From positions 1 to 9,155 of the forward strand of contig JAEXQJ010000073.1 of the NCBI GenBank assembly GCA_023438785.1: DNA of 9,155 nt, given 5' to 3'. Below are positions 6,523-9,155 of this stretch, one piece after another. A program made the position numbers and the translations under genes. This DNA comes from Pseudomonadota bacterium. Its GTDB lineage: Bacteria; Myxococcota_A; Polyangia; Fen-1088. Below the pieces are notes generated by a model. The model made no database searches. It was given only the letters and a program-made list of their open reading frames with translations, and was not told the DNA's origin. The first letter of the stretch is position 1; each line of letters begins with the position of its first letter.

Positions 6523-6559
6523 GCTCACAGCAGGCGGAACTCGTGCGAACTCAGCTGCT

Positions 6560-6581
6560 CGCCGGAAGACTGTAACCGGCG
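6560..6581. other. Hairpin CGCCGG-N10-CCGGCG
   Basis: Perfect GC-only 6-bp arms with a 10-base loop, followed at 6585-6590 by a further CCGGCG. It lies in the leader or promoter region of the lipoprotein gene. It could be structural RNA in a long leader or chance in GC-rich DNA. Confidence 0.25.
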
Positions 6582-6680
6582 CCTCCGGCGGAGAGTGTGT
6601 GCGGATTTCTGCACAACGGGTTGCCGGCCTGCTACGAACGCAGACACTCCGACCAACCGCTACACAACGGCCTCACCTCC

Positions 6681-6699
6681 GAACTGCGCGTGGCAGTTC
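6681..6699 (-). terminator. Perfect 7-bp hairpin at the stop codon of the response regulator gene
   Basis: GAACTGC-N5-GCAGTTC overlaps the TGA of the NtrC-like gene (6698-6700). It is the right place for the end of the two-component operon, but there is no T tract, so it is at most a weak intrinsic terminator. Confidence 0.4.
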
Positions 6700-8056
6700 A
6701 GAGCAGCCCGTGCTCTTCCAGTTTCGTGTACAGCGTGCGGCGGCTGATGCCCAACAGGCGCGCGGCCACGGTGCGATTGTTGTCGGCGCGCACCAGGGCC
6801 TGACTCAAAGCCTCGCGCTCACTGTGCCGCAGGCGGGTGGCCAGGTCCAATCCGCCTGCCTCGCCCGATTCGGCCGACGGCTCGGGGCGCGTGCCCGGAA
6901 CGCGGGCCAACTCGCGCAGCACATCGTCTTGCGTGAGCGCCTGGGAATCGGACAGAACGATGAGGCGCTCGATGAAGTTCTCCAGCTGGCGAATGTTGCC
7001 TGGCCACGGCTGCGCGGCCAGCAACGCCAGCGCCTCGGGCTGCAAAATCGCGTCGACCTTGCCGTTGGCCCTCCCGTACACGCGCACGAAGTGCTGTGCC
7101 AGTTCCTCCACGTCACCACCGCGCTCGCGTAGCGACGGCACGCAGAGGGGCACCACGTTGAGCAGGTAATACAGGTCCTCGCGAAAGAGCCCCTCGGCCA
7201 CCCGCGCGTCCAGATCGCGTCGGGTCGTGGCCACGAAGCGCACGTCGATGCTCAGCGTTTCCCGCCCGCCCAGCCGCTCGAAGCGCCGTTCTTGCAGCAC
7301 GCGCACCAGTCTGATTTGCATGGCCGGCGAGGTGTCGCCGATCTCGTCGAGGAACAACGTCCCGGCCTGCGCCAGTTCGATGCGACCGGGCTTGCGACCG
7401 GCCGCGCCCGGGAACGCGCCCTTCTCGTAGCCGAACAGCTCGCTCTCCAGCAGGTTGTCTGTCAGGGCCGCACAGTACACTTTGATAAAGGGGCCCTGCC
7501 GACGGGGGCTCTGGTCGTGAATGGCGCGCGCGACGAGTTCCTTGCCCGTGCCGGCCTCGCCGCGGATGAGCACCGTGGCCGTGCCTGAGGCCGCGCGCCG
7601 AATCAGCCCCTGCACCTTACGCATGGCCACCGAACTGCCCACCATGCTCCCATCACAGGGCCGGTCGGGAAGAAAGCCTCCGTCGGAGCGCCGCCCGGCC
7701 AGCACCTTGCGCATCACAAAGACGATCTCCTCGCGATCGAATGGTTTGAGCAGAAAATCCGCCGCGCCCGCGCGAATCGCCTCTACGGCCAACGGCACTG
7801 TGCCGTGCGCGGTCAACAGCACCACGGGCAAATCAGGCTGCTGGGCCATGATCCGCCGCAACAGCGTGATGCCGTCCATGCCCGGCATGCGCACGTCCGC
7901 CAGGACGGCGTCGAAGGGATGGCTGTCCAAGATGGCCAGCGCCTCTAGGCCCGAGCGCGCCCTTTGCGTACGCATCCCCACTTGAGACAGGAGCGCCCCC
8001 AGCACCACACCCACAGCCGGATCGTCGTCGACCAAGAGAATGAGCGGATTGAACAT
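6698..8056 (-). CDS. NtrC-family sigma-54-dependent response regulator with altered GAFTGA
   Basis: A 452-aa response regulator in three parts. The receiver is residues 5-118, with acidic pocket D10-D12, phosphoacceptor D54 in LADVRMPGMDG, T82 and K104. The AAA+ sigma-54 interaction domain is about 136-365, with Walker A GEAGTGKE (166-173) and Walker B GTLFLDEIGD (232-241). The Fis-type helix-turn-helix is at 425-452 (NNRTVAARLLGISRRTLYTKL). Two key places deviate: the sigma-54 contact loop reads GAFPGA (P216 for Thr), and the arginine-finger segment reads FREDLYYLLNV (L298 where most members have Arg). The start is ATG 8056, overlapping the kinase stop by one base (TGATG). A GTG at 8083 would lie inside the kinase gene and adds nothing to the domain. 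The kinase upstream is the evident partner. Either it activates sigma-54 polymerase poorly, or it works by another mode, such as a DNA-binding regulator that does not open promoters. Confidence 0.92.
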   Translation of the reverse strand: MFNPLILLVDDDPAVGVVLGALLSQVGMRTQRARSGLEALAILDSHPFDAVLADVRMPGMDGITLLRRIMAQQPDLPVVLLTAHGTVPLAVEAIRAGAADFLLKPFDREEIVFVMRKVLAGRRSDGGFLPDRPCDGSMVGSSVAMRKVQGLIRRAASGTATVLIRGEAGTGKELVARAIHDQSPRRQGPFIKVYCAALTDNLLESELFGYEKGAFPGAAGRKPGRIELAQAGTLFLDEIGDTSPAMQIRLVRVLQERRFERLGGRETLSIDVRFVATTRRDLDARVAEGLFREDLYYLLNVVPLCVPSLRERGGDVEELAQHFVRVYGRANGKVDAILQPEALALLAAQPWPGNIRQLENFIERLIVLSDSQALTQDDVLRELARVPGTRPEPSAESGEAGGLDLATRLRHSEREALSQALVRADNNRTVAARLLGISRRTLYTKLEEHGLL

Positions 8057-9155
8057 CAGTTCGTCTCGCGGGCGGGCAGCCACAGACTGACCGTCGTACC
8101 CCGCCCGGGTTTACTGCGCAACCTGACCTTTCCCCCATGGGCCACGGCGACCCGCCGCACGAAGGCCAGCCCGAGACCCGAGCCGGTTTCCTTGGTGGTG
8201 AAGAAGTCGTCGAACGCGCGCTCAGCCGCGCGTTCGTCCATACCGCAGCCCGAGTCCTCCACGCTGATCAAGACACGCTTGAACGGCGGACGCCCTTGAC
8301 CCGCGGTTCGCACCAGCAGACGACCACCGTCGGGCATGGCCTCGGCCGCGTTGCGCACCAGGTTTTCCAGGGCGCAGGCGACGAGATCGCGATCCAGGCT
8401 GCAGACGGGCAACCGGTCATCCAGCTCGGTTTGCACGCCCACGTTGACGTGGGCCAGAGGCTGCGCGGCCAGCACTTCGAGCACCAGGGCGTTGAAGTCC
8501 ACGTCCCGACGCTGCGGCTGGACGCGCCCCAGACGCTGGTGCCCCGTGACCACCTGCTCGATGCGCTCCACTTGCTGTTGGACCAGTTCCAGAAGCTCGC
8601 CTTGCGCGACGAGCGGACGCCCCTGCGCCACCTCCTCACGGAGGAACTGCACGCCACCCTTGATGGCCGCCAGCGGATTTCGCAGATCGTGCGCCATCTG
8701 CGCCGACAGGCGGCCCAACGTGGCCAGGGCCTGCACCTGTTGGCGATCCGCCACGCGTCCCAGTACCAGGCGGCGGCCGAGCGCAACCAGAGCCAAAGCC
8801 ACGGTGAGGGTGGCCACCACGACCAAGGCGATGCGCCCCTCTGCGAGCAAGACGATGGCCACGTAGGCGGCCAGGCCCAGCACCGCCGCACCGATAGCGC
8901 CCAGGGCCGAGGCCATCGAGAACGCCTGCTCGAGGAAGCGCAGCCGCAGGATGATGAAAGCCATGAGCGCCATGGCCATCAGGATCCCCACGTTGGCTAG
9001 GGGCGGCACGGGCAGGCCGAAGTCGTCCAAGAACTCGGTCAGACCGGACCCCGTGCCGATGACGACCGCCGCAAGCATGACCAGTCCCCGGGCCCGCTCG
9101 TCGGGTTGAGCCGTCCTCAGGTGCCGCGAGAGGAGAACCAAACCCGCCCCTGTGG
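8056..9155 (-). CDS. NtrB-type membrane sensor histidine kinase, 5' end outside window
   Basis: Sensor kinase partner of the NtrC-like regulator downstream. The frame stays open through the right edge; a TTG at 9141 is not a likely start, so the N-terminus is missing. Four hydrophobic segments are visible at about 9080-9040, 9000-8945, 8910-8840 and 8830-8775, with FGLPVPPL between the first two. This recalls the multi-pass '7TM' input regions of some kinases. The HisKA domain has phospho-acceptor His at codon 8691-8689 in MAHDLRNPLAAIKGG. The HATPase domain follows with N-box ENLVRNAAEAM, G1 VEDSGCGMDE, F-box FDDFFTTK and G2 GSGLGLAFVRR. All catalytic boxes look intact, so it should autophosphorylate and pass phosphate to D54 of the regulator. 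The signal is unknown; there is no PAS or large periplasmic domain in the visible part. Confidence 0.92.
   Translation of the reverse strand, partial: TGAGLVLLSRHLRTAQPDERARGLVMLAAVVIGTGSGLTEFLDDFGLPVPPLANVGILMAMALMAFIILRLRFLEQAFSMASALGAIGAAVLGLAAYVAIVLLAEGRIALVVVATLTVALALVALGRRLVLGRVADRQQVQALATLGRLSAQMAHDLRNPLAAIKGGVQFLREEVAQGRPLVAQGELLELVQQQVERIEQVVTGHQRLGRVQPQRRDVDFNALVLEVLAAQPLAHVNVGVQTELDDRLPVCSLDRDLVACALENLVRNAAEAMPDGGRLLVRTAGQGRPPFKRVLISVEDSGCGMDERAAERAFDDFFTTKETGSGLGLAFVRRVAVAHGGKVRLRSKPGRGTTVSLWLPARETN

Larger units (their letters stand above)
6448..6697. other. Non-coding region between the response regulator and lipoprotein genes
   Basis: About 250 bases with no convincing gene on either strand. 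It should hold the lipoprotein promoter (minus strand), but no clear -35/-10 pair is visible. It does hold a cluster of inverted repeats (6503-6522, 6560-6581, 6681-6699) and a direct repeat CACAACGG at 6612-6619 and 6663-6670. Confidence 0.6.

Noticed and set aside
6516..6531. Sigma-54-like promoter TGGCACG...GC on the plus strand
   Set aside because: The GG to GC spacing is 11 rather than 10 bases, the TT before GC is absent, and it points into the 3' end of an antisense gene.
5002..6747. Long plus-strand open frame of 581 codons
   Set aside because: It lies antisense to the RCC1 lipoprotein gene, whose domains, lipobox and SD are clear. The plus-strand product is a low-complexity Arg/Ala/Gly/Val/His mix with no motif, a GC-driven shadow.
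8137..9000. Plus-strand open frame of 287 codons
   Set aside because: It is antisense to the histidine kinase with all its catalytic boxes; the product is His/Gln/Arg-rich without recognisable domains.

Overview
The window is GC-rich DNA with long GC-rich shadow frames on both strands. Its gene content suggests a myxobacterium-like member of Myxococcota: a lipoprotein with a Gly-rich linker, RCC1 repeats and Cys-rich 'C-x-DG-x-x-N...DCGG' repeats; an ECF sigma factor paired with a FecR-domain protein; and NtrB/NtrC-type two-component genes. The taxonomic call is inference from protein style only. No tRNA, rRNA, CRISPR array or insertion sequence was seen.

Layout. (1) Positions 1-766, minus strand: the 5' part of a secreted GH16 beta-glucanase, cut by the window edge. 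Its segments lie in circularly permuted order, as in the Fibrobacter succinogenes 1,3-1,4-beta-glucanase. (2) Positions 767-1067: a divergent control region with a 19-bp inverted repeat. (3) Positions 1068-3022, plus strand: a two-gene operon of an ECF sigma factor and a membrane FecR-domain protein. The latter has a Pro/Ala-rich linker and a C-terminal domain resembling the carbohydrate-binding-like modules attached to polysaccharide hydrolases. (4) Positions 3170-4026, minus strand: an S-adenosylmethionine-dependent methyltransferase of the LCM/TIGR00027 type, split by a one-base frameshift near 3800. (5) Positions 4117-6447, minus strand: a large RCC1-repeat lipoprotein. (6) Positions 6448-6697: a non-coding region with several inverted repeats. 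(7) Positions 6698-9155, minus strand: an NtrC-like regulator and, upstream and overlapping by one base, an NtrB-like membrane histidine kinase that runs off the right edge.

The most interesting unit is 1-3022. An ECF sigma factor, a transmembrane FecR protein with a probable extracytoplasmic glycan-binding sensor, and a divergently transcribed secreted beta-glucanase could form a self-contained polysaccharide-sensing and degrading circuit. This is analogous in logic to, but a different protein family from, the clostridial SigI/RsgI systems whose anti-sigma factors carry carbohydrate-binding modules. A second notable point is that the NtrC-like regulator has Pro in place of the Thr of GAFTGA and Leu in place of a conserved Arg of the arginine-finger segment, which raises the question of whether it can activate sigma-54 polymerase.
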